Shown here in pieces: positions 11,780 through 23,478 of a DNA stretch of 64,000 nt. This DNA is from Jacaranda mimosifolia. Taxonomy: Eukaryota > Streptophyta > Magnoliopsida > Lamiales > Bignoniaceae. The stretch is taken from positions 23,844,391 to 23,908,390 of the forward strand of contig CM032126.1 of assembly GCA_018894105.1 (NCBI GenBank), read 5' to 3'. The notes under the pieces were generated by a model that did not search any database, had not been told where the DNA came from, and saw only the letters and a program-made list of their open reading frames with translations. The position numbers were made by a program, and so were the translations under genes. How positions within the stretch are numbered: position 1 is the first letter of the stretch; the number at the start of each line of letters is the position of its first letter.

Positions 11780-14578
11780 TTGTAACGACCCCAAAATTTT
11801 ATATAATTGTTAAATTATTATTATTTATTTTATCAATTAATTTTAGTTATTCGATTAGAATTTTGAATTTTTTAATCATGATAAAAATTATATAAGATTC
11901 AATTTATATTTTTACAAGATTTTGAGATCGAAAATGTATTTTATTTATTTTGAAAACTAAATTGAGAGATTTTAAATTATTGTAAAAAAAATATATACAT
12001 ATATATATATGAAATGATGTTGAAGACAACCAAGCCATGCTTGCTCCATGCTTGTGTCAAGTCCAAATTTAATGCTAATTTTGACTTTCATTTCTTTTCT
12101 TCCTTTTTCTTCATTTTTCTCCTCATTTTCTTCTTCCTTCCTCTCTCACCAACCGTGGCCATCACCATCACTACCACCACCACCGGATAGTTTTCCTTCA
12201 ACCAACCACCACACCAACTCATTTCCCCACACCACCGAGACCTCATCTCCACCATCAGCGGCGGCAGGCAGCTCACCGGAAGCTCACGGCGGAGAGAGAC
12301 CGAAAGCTTGGAGCAAGTGGGTCTCTCAATTTTCGGCGTCAAACGGAGCAAAGGAGGAGTGTTTCAGCTAGCCCTCGACGAGGTGAACACCGTGGTATAG
12401 TTTCATGGCGGAGATACGCGGCGGAGACGGCGAAAACAGGCGGCAGAGCTATTGACCGTGACCACTTCGGGCTGCGTTTTGACGAGTTTTCCGGCGTCCA
12501 AATCAAAAACCGAGGGTACCATTGGAAAGCTCTCGGCGAGAGGATTCTATCGGTGGTGCTATCTCTATTTTCCGGTGGTGGCGGACGGCGGCGGCGTAGA
12601 GGCAGTTTCACCTCCTCGACGCAACGAGCGCATCTGTGTCATCGGTTGGTGGTTTCGGAACTCCGATAGCCAACTTTGATTTATTCGGGTGTCTTATATG
12701 TATATGTATATGTATATATATATATGTGTATATGCATGCATATGGATATGCCTCTTTAATATTGTATCTTGTTAATATTAATATTTGAGGATAGATATGC
12801 CACTTAGGTATATTGTAGTGAACCCTCCCACGCTTTGGATATGGATGTAAATGGTGGACTTAGGGCTAGATTTGGTTAATGTTAGAATTTTGGGACTCTA
12901 AATAATTGATGGATTAAGCGGCATTTGACTAAGAATAACTAAATGATAGTAATTGTACTATTGCTATGAATTTGGAATGACATGCCGAGGATGATTATGT
13001 ATTTTAGAATTAGTTGTTGCTTCAATACTAGACTTGTTAAGGAATCAAGATTAATTGGGAAATAATTGGTTTTATTGAACTCTTTGGCATAGTCTGATTA
13101 GGATAATGTTGTGATATATTTCTAAAAGATTACTAAAATTGAATAGGAAAGTGACTTTGAAAGTACTCTGTTGATTAGGTGTTGAAAGAGTGGATTCTGT
13201 TGATCAGTAAATCACGACCGGGGTTATTTTGCTGAAACTACAAGAGGTGAGGATCTATTCCTCTTGGTATTTGTTATACCTATGAGGTTCTGCCAATTTG
13301 GCACCCTATTGAACTATCTGTTATTGAAATTAACCCGTGTGGGTTTACTGTTTCTGTATGTTACTCAGAATCGTGTTTGATTTCTGTTTGTTATTTGATT
13401 CTGTTTCGAATACCCCTGTGAGGGTTATATCTGTTCTGTATCTGTTTCTGTCTGTTCTAGCACCCAAAATTTTGTCTGTTATCTGTTCTGATCTGCTTTG
13501 TATCTGTTGTCTTGTCGGCATTTCTGTTATCTAATCTGTATTTTGGCCATGCTGGCATATCTATATTTGTTATTGTTATCTGTTGCATGATAGGCATTGT
13601 TTCTGTCTGCTGTGATCTGTTCTGTCTGAAATCAGCAATGTGCTAGGGACTTTCCCCTGGGCATCTGCATAAGCGGTTAATTCTGTTATTTGTACGGTGA
13701 TTATGAGGCCAAGGGCCAATCCGAGCGATATGTTTGATTATGTGAGGCACGCTTGGGACTTTCCCCTCGGTGTCAACGATACGCTAGGGACTTTCCCCTG
13801 GGTGTCGGCGGTACGCTAGGGACTTCCCCTAGGTATCGATGGTGTGCTAGGGACTTTCCCTGGGCATCGGCGGTGCGCTATACAACTCGTATGGGCATCT
13901 GCCATATACCAAGCTGTTACGCTTAGGTGGTGTGTTTTGTCTGGTATAAGGTGAATCGGCAATGCACGTCTTAGACTATCATTTGAGTGCATATGCTTTG
14001 GGTTTGATCTGCCCGATTGTTTCGATTTGTCTGACATTTGATCTTGGAGCAATAGGGCAGGAGAGTTTCCTATTTGCTTATCGGTACTATCTGTTTCTAT
14101 ATTTGTTTGATCTGTTTCGTTTGTATTATGATTTGTCGAGTCGAATCATCCTCGATAAATCCCTTCTGTATTCCTCACTAAGTCTTTGGACTTACCTACC
14201 TGTATTTTATGATATCAAACAGGGAAGAGATGGTTCGAGGTTGAATTGGGAAGAAATGTATTCGATTTCCTTTTGAAAATTGTACAGAATATAAGTTATG
14301 ATGTATTGTATTCGGAATGAAACCTTAGAAATGTTGTGATATGTATGATTGTAATTATAAGGATTTAATGTGTTATGCAGTAAAATATTAATATTATGAA
14401 GTTTAGTAGGTGTTTGTTTTGAAAATTTTGGTTTAGAACTGATTGATGAGATTGAATGTCATTTTAGAAAATGTGTGAAATGAACTTATGGGCCTTTTGT
14501 TCGGTTGCGACTCTGATATTTAAGATTGAATTTGTGTGGTGCCTTGACTGAGGTGTCATCCTGAGGAAGGGTGCTACA
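11780..14578 (+). repeat. Solo LTR of a Ty3/gypsy (chromovirus-like) element
   Basis: The unit starts TTGTAACGACCCCAAAATTT and ends GGAAGGGTGCTACA, so the TGTA...TACA termini are inverted. The 2.8-kb length, AT-rich start, CT-rich then GGCGGCGG-rich middle (12120-12660), TCTGTT-rich stretch (13300-13620) and absence of any pol indicate a solo LTR of the large Tekay/Del type. The phrase CTTTGGACTTACCT near 14185 recurs in the F LTR at 62260. It is flanked by a 9-bp direct repeat ATTTTTGGA (11771-11779 and 14579-14587), which is longer than the 5 bp usual for LTR elements. A Ser/Pro-rich ORF at 12048-12371 is part of the LTR, not a gene. Confidence 0.75.
13749..13890 (+). repeat. Tandem repeat, about 32-bp unit, inside the solo LTR
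   Basis: Units beginning CGCTAGGGACTTTCCCC recur at about 13750, 13782, 13814, 13845 and a degenerate 13876, giving periods of 31-32 bp. One isolated copy lies near 13641. The core GGGACTTTCCC is nearly palindromic. Unit-to-unit differences are mostly single substitutions. Confidence 0.85.
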
Positions 14579-14587
14579 ATTTTTGGA

Positions 14588-15860
14588 GTTCTTCAACAAG
14601 TACTCAATTACTTCAATCAAATTGAAATTGGTTGTAAGAACAAAGCATTTAACCTTCAATAACATCAATCGCCAATTGAAGGGGACTTAAGAAATTACAT
14701 TACATGTTCGGAAGAAAATACACAACCAAGCAAAGGGCACAAACCTACTTCAATAGCATTGGGAGCAACCAACCTGAAGTCATCCACATTACCGAAATTT
14801 CTTGATTCCTTAGCCACCTACGATGAGACCAATCTACTCCGTTAAGGCTGGGGGTAACTCCCTTGTCTATTGATGAGACTGAAGCTTGGTCGTTTAGCTG
14901 GACAATTGATTAAAGAAATTTTTGTTAAGTATATCTAGCTTTTGTGGACCAAATAAGAATTAAGTTAAACTTCATCTTGTAACTAATTACAATAACATCA
15001 GCGTATCACTATCAGTAACAAGTACTAATATCTTATTTTGCAGTAATTATTCACATACATATGGTAAAGGGTTTAGATATATATAATCATATTGATGATA
15101 GTATAGTTTGTAAGAAACTAAATTTGATGCTTGCTAAGACAAAGAATTCTTTAAGAATTATGTTTTCATTTTTTTTTGTTTTTGTTTTTGTTTTTGTTTT
15201 TGTTGTGATGGTATCTTTTTCATGTTTTAAAAGAGATGGTAAAACTACTATTTACAATATGATCCTTGTGTCTACTTTGAGAAGAAAAGGAAGAGAAAAT
15301 GAAGCATGCAACCCATATATACTATTATATTTAGAACTCTACCACGTATGAGGGACAGAGATTATACATTCAGGTTGCAAAACCGCATACATGTACGGCA
15401 CAAACCCTCAAAATAATATAGAAACTATGTCTCTTGCATATTTATGTTTTTATATGTGTATATATGTTTTCGTAAACTTTAGCAGCCTGGGTTATCATGT
15501 GCAATTAAACATCACTGTAACTTAGGCACATCAAGCAACACATATTCAAGTTGATTTACATTCCCATCTAGAGAATTAAATTAAATAGACTCCCATGTTG
15601 TTTGTCATGACCTTAGCATATATTTCCATGCAATTAATTCCCCGCGTTATAACTGCCTGTCATGGTTTACAATTTTCATTAGGCAAAAGGAACCTGGAGG
15701 ACAACAAATTACATGACAAATTTATGAAAAGATGTTTTCTTTTCTTTCTTTTTTGCTTTGTTAATTCATTTGATCTTAGGTTCATCAATACGCTCTACAC
15801 AGACAAACTTACAAGTAATCATATTAACACTATTCAATAAGATATCAATCCAAAAAGCAG
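14588..15860. other. Unassigned AT-rich DNA
   Basis: No gene recognised. It contains a (TTTTTG)n microsatellite at about 15168-15203 and several low-complexity ORFs that I do not accept as coding. Confidence 0.35.
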
Positions 15861-15896
15861 GACTTACTTAAGCATTCAAATGAGATGGTAAAGATT

Positions 15897-16050
15897 TCAC
15901 GTGCCATAATTAAAGACACCACCAACATACCACAATTGCAAGAAAAATATGCCACCATTTTCATGAGCTGCATTTATAATTGGTTTTCATTCCTCCACTT
16001 ATCCCTTTAATCAAGTTCTAAGTATATTTTCATACCTATAAATAGAAGGA
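15897..16050 (+). promoter_or_regulatory. Promoter-like block (G-box and TATA box) without a recognisable gene
   Basis: A CACGTG G-box at about 15899-15904 is followed about 135 bases later by CCTATAAATAGAAGGAG (around 16037-16052), an almost ideal plant TATA box. The first ATG downstream opens a frame of only about 20 codons. This could be the remnant of a host promoter or of an LTR; the evidence is motif-level only. Confidence 0.3.
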
Positions 16051-16052
16051 GA

Positions 16053-16316
16053 TATTAATTTAATACATGTTAGAAATCCAAATTGTCAATAGATTTCAAA
16101 TCTCCAATAGCATAATATATTGTTGTTAATTAGTTCTGCATTCGGACTAATAATATATCAAGTAGAAGAATACTTCTTAAAACAACTAGATTCTAGTATT
16201 TCTAGAGTATCCAGTGAAATTAGTACTTCTTGATTCTATACAGTGCCAGATTAGATGTTGAGGCAAAAACTTAAAAAGAATAAGATTCCCACACCATGTC
16301 CACTCCAACCCCCAAA

Positions 16317-16347
<31 letters not shown>

Positions 16348-17504
16348 GGAGTCTTCATAAAGCCTATAAAAAATCAACCTAGAACCCAGACTTACAATAT
16401 CTAATCCTGAAAGAGAAAAAGTGGAACAAGTGTATTGCTAAAAGAAAGGAAAAAAAAAATAGAAAAAATCTCTATGAACAAAACATGTACCCATGGAAGA
16501 GATTAGTAAGGATTAGTCCATAACAAAGAAGTTTCAACCAACTTTTAAAAAAATATATTTTCCACACTATGACTGGAATATTTTCCATAAAAAAACCAAT
16601 TAACCTCCCTAGTCCGTCTGTGTGGCCTACTGCGACTATTTTCTTTCAAATTGGTGAAAAAGAAATCACATGGTGTTGATAGCTTTATCCCCAAAGTACC
16701 CTTCATCTTTGACTTTTCAATGATTTTTCTTTTGAAAATTTTGAAAAAATAAAATTTAAAGCAACTTAGAAAATTAGGATAGAATAGTATATATTACTAG
16801 AAAGTGAAAGTCACGGCAATGCAGTACGGTGGAAATAGTAGGGAATTTGATGATGGATATTGTAATCGAGGTTTGGTGAAAGGGAGACAAGGGGTCAAAA
16901 ACCTTTAATTTTTACTTAAAGAGGAATATGTAATTAGGGTTGTTTATTGACTTAGTAAAGCATTTAGTTTTATTTTATTTTTTTCATCATCCTTATCATT
17001 TGTCTTCTTCCGCAAAAGAGAAAACTTTAGTTATTTAATTTAACTTAAATAAAGTCTCTTTGCTGAATCTCATTAAATTTTTATCTCCAGAGGAAAAAGT
17101 TCTACATTCTTATCGTGATGACTCTTTGATGATCCTATCTTGATATTGGTCAATTATTTTATCCGACAAAAATTCCATTTGTATACAATAATTGTATTGG
17201 AGCATGTTTTACCTGAAAAATATTGTATTAGGTAAAAGGATTTAATTTATATAAAATTAATAAGGTTTTAAATATCAAAAATTATAATTTAATTTTCAAA
17301 AAACGATTGAAAATTTTAAAATATAAATATAAATGTTGATGGGGTTAAATCGCCACTAAGTATTAAAAGCTCCCATTATTTTTTATTAATTTGCAAGGGT
17401 TGTTAAACCCCCATGAAATAAAATAATCAGCAAGGGTTCTCAATACTCCCATGAAATAACTCTTGCTAATGCTCCTACTTTCAATAGTGGACAACTATTT
17501 TTTG
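16053..17504. other. Unassigned AT-rich DNA with a long A-run
   Basis: An A-run of about 30 bases lies at 16318-16347. At 17340-17515, two copies of a block GCAAGGGTT...CCCATGAAATA sit between CCACTA (about 17353) and TAGTGG (about 17510), resembling 9910-10190. No coding sequence is recognised. Confidence 0.3.
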
Positions 17505-19048
17505 GGTACATCATATTCATGAATAAAAGCATCCCCAGTAGATGATGAGTGTGGTACAGTAAAAAGGGGCCAAAACTCTTCAATTGACAAAGTTAGTTAT
17601 GTTGGTTCAATCACTTAATCAGTTTTCAAGGGTCCATTAATATCAAAATCTAAAGTTATACAATTGAATCTTCTTTCTCGCAATCACCTTTCTCAATAAT
17701 ATGATAATCTCACTCTATAAGTTTATAATCTAAAATTTAAATCCCTTCTAGTACTCTCCTTATACTTTAGATTCAAAGGAAAAATACAAGTCTTCATGCA
17801 AAACCAAATCCATTATTATTAACATATGTTAGATTGGAGGATGATAACACCTATAATCCTTTTGATGCATAGTATATCCTACAAAAACACATCGTAGAGC
17901 TCGTGATCCAACTTATTGCTTTGATGTTTTTGGAGATTAACAAACACAATAGATCTAAAGATTCAAGGAAGTAAAATTGGCATAGTACGGGCAATCACAA
18001 CATCAGTAAAGAGCTTTGAATGGTGCTTCAAAGTCAATGGAATGTGATGGAATCTCATAAATTAAGTTAACTACAAAAGCAAGTTCTTACCACAATAGGT
18101 TAATGGCATATTGGCTTCAATTAAGCACAGACAACTTCAAGCAAATGTTAATTTTTCTACTCTGTGAGCCCAATTTGCTAGGGTATATTGAAACAACTTG
18201 TTTGATTAACGATTAGTAATTCCTTGAACTTCAAGAAACGTTTGGAGTTCAAAATTTTAGTACTTCTCTCGATTTTCACTATAAAGGAATTATACCAGGG
18301 TTTGACCATTTTATGAAACTTTTAAACAACAACTTTACTTCACTTTTGCATTTCATTAACCACAACCAAATCATCCTAGTACAATCATCAACAAAAATAA
18401 TAAACCAACATGGTTCACCCAATGTTTGAATTTTCGATGGTCCCCAGACATCAAAATGAATAACTAGAAAAGGAATTGAAATTTTATTTCTAATCAACTA
18501 AATGAAGTTCGATGGGTTTTTGCATGTTCGAAAACATTATTGCATAAAAAGAGAAGGATCAAATCTTTCAAATGAACTTGAAAATATTTTTTTAAGATTA
18601 CCAAAGTGTTAAGGTCAACCATTGATGCCATAGCCACATTTCAGATTTCTTCTTCTTCTTCTTCTTCTTCTCCTTCTTCTCCTTAGATCTCTCCACTGCA
18701 AAAACTTAATGTAATTTGTTAGAATTTTTTGATGTCAAATCTAGATAATATAATTTCCTTCACTAATACCACAACCAATTGTCAGCTTTGTTTCGAAGTC
18801 CTTTAAAATACAAAATTTAAACCAAAACAGTACAATATAAGACAAGACTATGGCTATTTAGGGAACAAATAAAAGGTTATAATCCAAAGCTAGGACAACA
18901 AAAGCAGAATCTATATTTAAAGTATTAGTGAGAGTTGAGGATCCTCCTTAATAATTGGAGCCTTATTACTATTGGCAGTACAAATGAATTTTTATGAGGA
19001 TGGTTTAAAATACATGACCTGACTAGAATCAAGTATCACATGACCTAT
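17505..19048 (-). pseudogene. Ty1/copia pol relic, third lineage (protease and integrase)
   Basis: Reading the minus strand from the right, a degraded protease motif (ILDS) lies near 19030. It is followed by an integrase zinc-binding relic (EHAKTHRTSFS) near 18520, then PFLVIHFDVWGPSKI and FVDDCTRMIWLWLMK at about 18470-18360, which form the start of the integrase core. Further on are FVNLQKHQSNKLD, a degraded RALRCVFVGY and HPP near 17950-17840, and HSSSTGDAFIHEYD near 17550. Several stops and frameshifts interrupt it. A CTT microsatellite at 18649-18685 is translated here as a run of Glu. The right end is cut off by an LTR at 19050. Confidence 0.85.
18649..18685. repeat. CTT/GAA microsatellite
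   Basis: About twelve CTT-type triplets with two CTC interruptions, within the copia relic. Confidence 0.9.
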
Positions 19049-19049
19049 A

Positions 19050-19269
19050 TGTCGGAATAGTTCCCCGCAACCAATTAGATTGGCATGTAAAACTATTTTA
19101 TTTGCGATATAATCTTGATTGAATTATATTCTTATTAAATGGTCATCTTCATCTTATGCTTATTTTACTTTACTGGCATTTGATTGAAGCCCCTAAATCA
19201 CACAAGACTATGGGACTTAGTTACGCATATGATGGTGATCAACAAATAAGTTTCTAAGATCGTGATTTT
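19050..19269 (+). repeat. First 220 bp of a copia LTR (same family as A, C, D, E)
   Basis: Starts TGTCGGAATAG and follows the family LTR through the ATCTTGATTGAA, TTGATTGAAGCCC and ATGGTGATCA blocks up to GATCGTGATTT. It then stops abruptly where an LTR terminus in the opposite orientation begins. Confidence 0.8.
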
Positions 19270-21225
19270 TGTAGTCTAGTGTAGCACTAGAATCTAATAA
19301 TAAAGCACAAAATTAGCTAAATTAACTAGGCTACACTCGAACCAAGGATCTAATTATACTTGACATTCATATTTGGATTAAGGACTACCTTGAATGCTCC
19401 AAAATCCAAGGAAATGAGGAGGAACACTTCAACACTTGAAAGCTATCTTCTAGCGGTGCAATAGGTTCACGACAACAATTGCCTATCCAAATCACATTAG
19501 AATTGGTTGAAATTTCGACATAAGTTCATCAACATCTTGATGAAGATGTAGTAAAACATTCAGCCAAAAATGACTTCAGGAAAGTCCTGAAAAGACACTC
19601 CAAAGTTACTACTTCTGCGGTTGATCTCCAAAAGCTAAGTAATCCAAATGTATTTCCTCTAATGATATGATCAACACACCAATGGCTAATCTAAATCTCT
19701 CCTAGATCAGCAGAAAAATTAAGGAAATAAAAATGAGGATGAAGATCGAAAAGTTGGAAAGGAGAGGTGAAGAAAGTCTGAAACCTCAACACATGAGAGA
19801 ATCACAAAATTGGAGGGAAAAGTGAATCTAACTTTTAGATCTAGATTTGCAATGCTTAACCTCTAAGTGGCTAGTCATTCTGTATCCTTATATAGAGGAA
19901 GGGAAGGTGTGATGCTAGTTGGCATCACACCTCCCTTGAGGTGCCACCTAAGCAAGCATGTTGCATGTGAAATCACATTTCACTTGCATTTGAATTTTAT
20001 TTGGAATCTTCATTCCATCTCATGAAATGTCATCCAAATAAATTCAAATGCAATCTAAATAAACTCTTTCATTTTGTATTTCCCTCCAAATTAATTCTTC
20101 ACATGAATTAAATTAACCCCTTAATTTAATTAATTAACATTGACTCAGCTCTTTAAGTTAACTAGCTTGACTCTTTAAGTTAGAAGATGTTAACCCAAAT
20201 CCCTAAGTTAACTTGACCAATTGATAGTCATGTGGCACGAATTAAATTAACTCTTTAATTTTGTTGGTCTAATTTAACTTCTTAAATTATTTAGATTAAT
20301 TTAACAATTAAATTGATAAAGCTAATATGACCAAAAAAATTTGTCAACCATCTTCCTCCAAAATCAGCCAAAATGGGATTTTTCTAACTCTTAGAAAATT
20401 CCCTTTATCAAGTAAGATTTACAATTGGCTTTTGTGTGTGACCCATGAGGTTCTACCATTCATTGGACATGGGCTCACAACTCTTGTGACTTGTAGAATA
20501 TTGAAATATTCATATTAGTTTAAACTTCTTTAAACTAATGACTCAATTTAATTGATCCCCATTAATTGAAGAGTACCCAATTTCCATGGTCGATTCCAAC
20601 CTCAAGCCCATGGAGCCTAACTAATTGGCCAAATGAATATGCACTTGGAGAACAATTCTAGTTCTACGCTTACTATGCAAATATAGTCCTTCCCTCTCTA
20701 TCTCCCAAAAGAGGTATAGGGCAAGATATTTGTCGGCTCCCTAATAGCCTCGATACTATGTTTCTATTCCTAATGTTTGATTCTAATTTATGATCTCATC
20801 TTTGGAAAATTCCTTTTCCAAATTGTCATACTGCCTTGTGCAAGGACTCCTTAGAATTGATCATTATTGAATACACAGGAGATGCACTCGCCTTTCACAA
20901 CGACGAGGAATTAGATCCTGTCTTGTATCTCATAAACCTCCATATGTAAGTAGCTCATACCCAAGCTCAACCCGAAAGACTCGTTAAGCGGTCAAGGAAG
21001 ATTCAAAGCATGAGGACCTAAACACAAGGTTACCATGGATCCTCAAGTCAAATGACTAATTATATGCACTAGCGTAAGCTGGAGAACTTGCAAATACTAA
21101 CTTGCCACTATGGCTATCTAGTAGATTCTCTGGATGGGTCTTCAGTGAACTTGTTATCTAATAAGCACCCACTAACATACACCCATGTCTCATTTGGTTT
21201 GCTCATGAAATAGAGCAGTATCCAA
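19270..21225 (-). repeat. Copia LTR on the minus strand, lacking about 290 bp of its 5' end
   Basis: Position 19270 is the exact LTR 3' terminus (TGTAGTCTAGTGTAGCAC against the family TGAAGGCTAGAGTAGCAC). The body is collinear with the other LTRs, including a TATA box near 19887-19898 and a perfect palindrome GGTGTGATGC / GCATCACACC at 19906-19931. It ends at CCAACCCTTGGA (about 21225), where a Mutator transposase relic begins, so the 5' terminus is missing. Confidence 0.85.
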
Positions 21226-23478
21226 CCCTTGGAAGGTCCATATCTCTCTATTCTCCACTAGGACAACTATCACGGCAATAGGCACCATATTATCATTGCC
21301 TTCTCTTCCTACAACGACAAGAAGTTGCCCTCTATATGTGGTCTTTAAAAAATAGCCATCTAGACCAATAATATATCTACAAGCTTCAAAAGCCTTTTTC
21401 ATGGAATTTAATGAGAAATACATTCTTTCAAGGATAAGAGGCTAACTATTTTCAATTTTTTTCAGCAAAAGCTTGCTGCTAGGATTCTTTTCTGTAACTA
21501 TGGCACAATAATCTCATAACCTTTCATATTATTGACCATCCACTTCTCTGATTTTCTACAACGCATGTTTTCTGGCTCTAATCACTTCCCATGTATTGAA
21601 ATTCAAATTCGCCTTTCTTTGGATAGTATTTGTCAGCTTATCAAATAAATCTTGGGGTTGTCCCTGACAATATTCTCTACCCTTTTGGCTAAACACCTGT
21701 CTTTGCAAGGCTGCTTTCATCAACTTTTGGACATGTATGTGTTCCTTTGATAGTCTTCACTTAAAAAGTTCCACTTTGTTGGACTAAGGAGGTATGGATC
21801 CTCCAACTGCAGCTCTCATTCTTGCATTTAGCTATTATTCTGGCATTTTCATTACTAATCCACTCAAGCTCAACGCCTTCCCTCACAGCCCAATCCCTCA
21901 AAGCCTCTCTGAAGACCTATACATTATTAAATTTTATCCCAACTACCTTTTTGAAGTCTTTCATGTCTTGACTGTCTTTGAAATGTGGATGCTGTGGATC
22001 TTTATCATCTGATCCATCCAAACTATGGAGTTCATCTTCTATTCCAAGGTCACTATACCAGTTTTCATCCTCTACATGCTGAGCTTTGTGTGGCTTCTTC
22101 TTCTTAGGATTCTTTGCCTTCATTACTTTTTTTAATTTATTCATTAGCTCTCTTCTAATGTTCTTCTCCAAGAATATATCATCATCACTAGAATCCTCCA
22201 ACTCCTCAAGCACAAGGCTTAGTGCACTCAATCTCAATGTCACTCTCTGAATCATCTGGCTCATAGCCATCATCCTCTGAATCTATTAGAGTAGCAACTT
22301 TTTTTCTTTTTTTACTAGTTCTTTTTCTGGTGGTGAACTCCCTAAATCACCTTCATATAAATCTTGTTCATGTTCAGGTTGATGTGCATCTATCTGTTCT
22401 TCATCAACTTTGTTTAAGTTATCCCTATCAAGTTGGAATCAAACTTAAAATCTTGTCCAAGCTCAAAGTCCTGTCTAAAGTCAAATACCTGTTAAAAATA
22501 CTCTGCATGATGTTTTTCTTCCTGCTGTAAACTATGGTCAAAATGCATTGAAGGGTCTTCTTGTTTTTCTTCATTAAATTTAGCAGAAGCTGGTTGCTCT
22601 GAGGGTACATCTTCTCCACATTAAGCAAGCACATGTTGTTTTGAAGGAGCATACTGTTTTATAGTTGCTTCTTTATGAAAATCAACATTAGTTGCTTCAA
22701 GTACATCAGATACATTAGGTTGTTCAGGTCTATTAGGTTGTTCTTCCTGCACGGGAGGTGCTTTTTGTACATCAAGTACATTAGGTGCTTCTTCTACATG
22801 AGCTAGTTCTTGTACATCATGTTTTTCTTGTATTACATGATCTTCTTGTACTGCAGGTGTTTCATCTCCAAGATTCACTACAGGTGCTTCTTCTCCAAGA
22901 TTTACTGCAGGTGCTTCATGAGCTATGTAGGTGTATCATCTTCTGCCTCTTCTGGTTGAGGTGGTTGTGTACCAACCTACCAAACTATATTTCTTTTAGT
23001 TGTGTTACCTTATCAATAGAATTGGTTCCTCAAAGTCAACCCCCTGTGTCAACAATTTAATGCCTAAATTCTTGTTAGACATCTCTTCCTTATTGTTGCT
23101 TTTCTGAAGTTCTTCCATGCTTAGAAGTTTCCCATGTTGATCCATAATTTGAATTAGATCTCTTACTTCCTTCACATACATCACCATGGGTAAGTTTATA
23201 CCTCTATAATGTCTCTGTAGGTCAGTTATGTTGTAATCAGTGACCTAACTATTAATTTGCCTCAACCCTATTTCAAGTGAAGAAGGTATTCTGTAATAGA
23301 AGTTAACAATCTGTTTCTTCTCTCCATATCTTGCAAACAAGTCCCACAAAACATCGAAGTTCAAATAGTCAAGGTCAAACTTTGGTATGTGAATCAATGT
23401 CCCTCCTTTGTATATTAGTTTTGGTGTTCTCACAAATTATCCTCCACTCCAAATTTCTAAGTCATGATACTCAGCCAT
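21226..23478 (-). pseudogene. Mutator-like (MULE) transposase, truncated
   Basis: On the minus strand the ATG at 23478 opens MAEYHDLEIWSGG. An N-terminal region follows (LDYLNFDVLWDLFARYGEK), then a long acidic, repeat-rich linker (about 22960-22150), then a MuDR zinc/DNA-binding region (WISNENARIIAKCKNESCSW near 21820). The MULE core reads IGLDGYFLKTTYRGQLLVVVGR, here given as residues with the first catalytic Asp in GLDGYF, near 21380-21320, then ENREIW near 21245. The C-terminal half of the core is missing, because the sequence changes into the copia LTR at 21225. There are in-frame stops (the first 14 codons in) and several frameshifts. The N-terminal exon region and length agree with plant MuDR-type MULEs. 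It is inactive. Confidence 0.88.
22855..22920 (-). repeat. Short tandem repeat in the MULE linker
   Basis: A 30-bp unit containing CCAAGATTYACTRCAGGTG is repeated about twice and encodes EEAPVVNLG-type repeats in the acidic linker. Confidence 0.7.

Noticed and set aside
12048..12371. Ser/Pro-rich ORF with a hydrophobic start, resembling a secreted or proline-rich plant protein
   Set aside because: It lies within the solo gypsy LTR, where CT-rich then GGC-rich sequence produces such frames; no continuation or domain.
13749..13890. GGGACTTTCCC cores matching the animal NF-kappa-B consensus
   Set aside because: Plants lack this factor family; kept only as a tandem repeat.
15061..15351. 96-codon ORF with a Phe/Val hydrophobic stretch like a membrane segment
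   Set aside because: The stretch is the translated (TTTTTG)n microsatellite.
22621..22878. Separate acidic repeat protein
   Set aside because: It is in line with the MULE transposase and forms its N-terminal linker.
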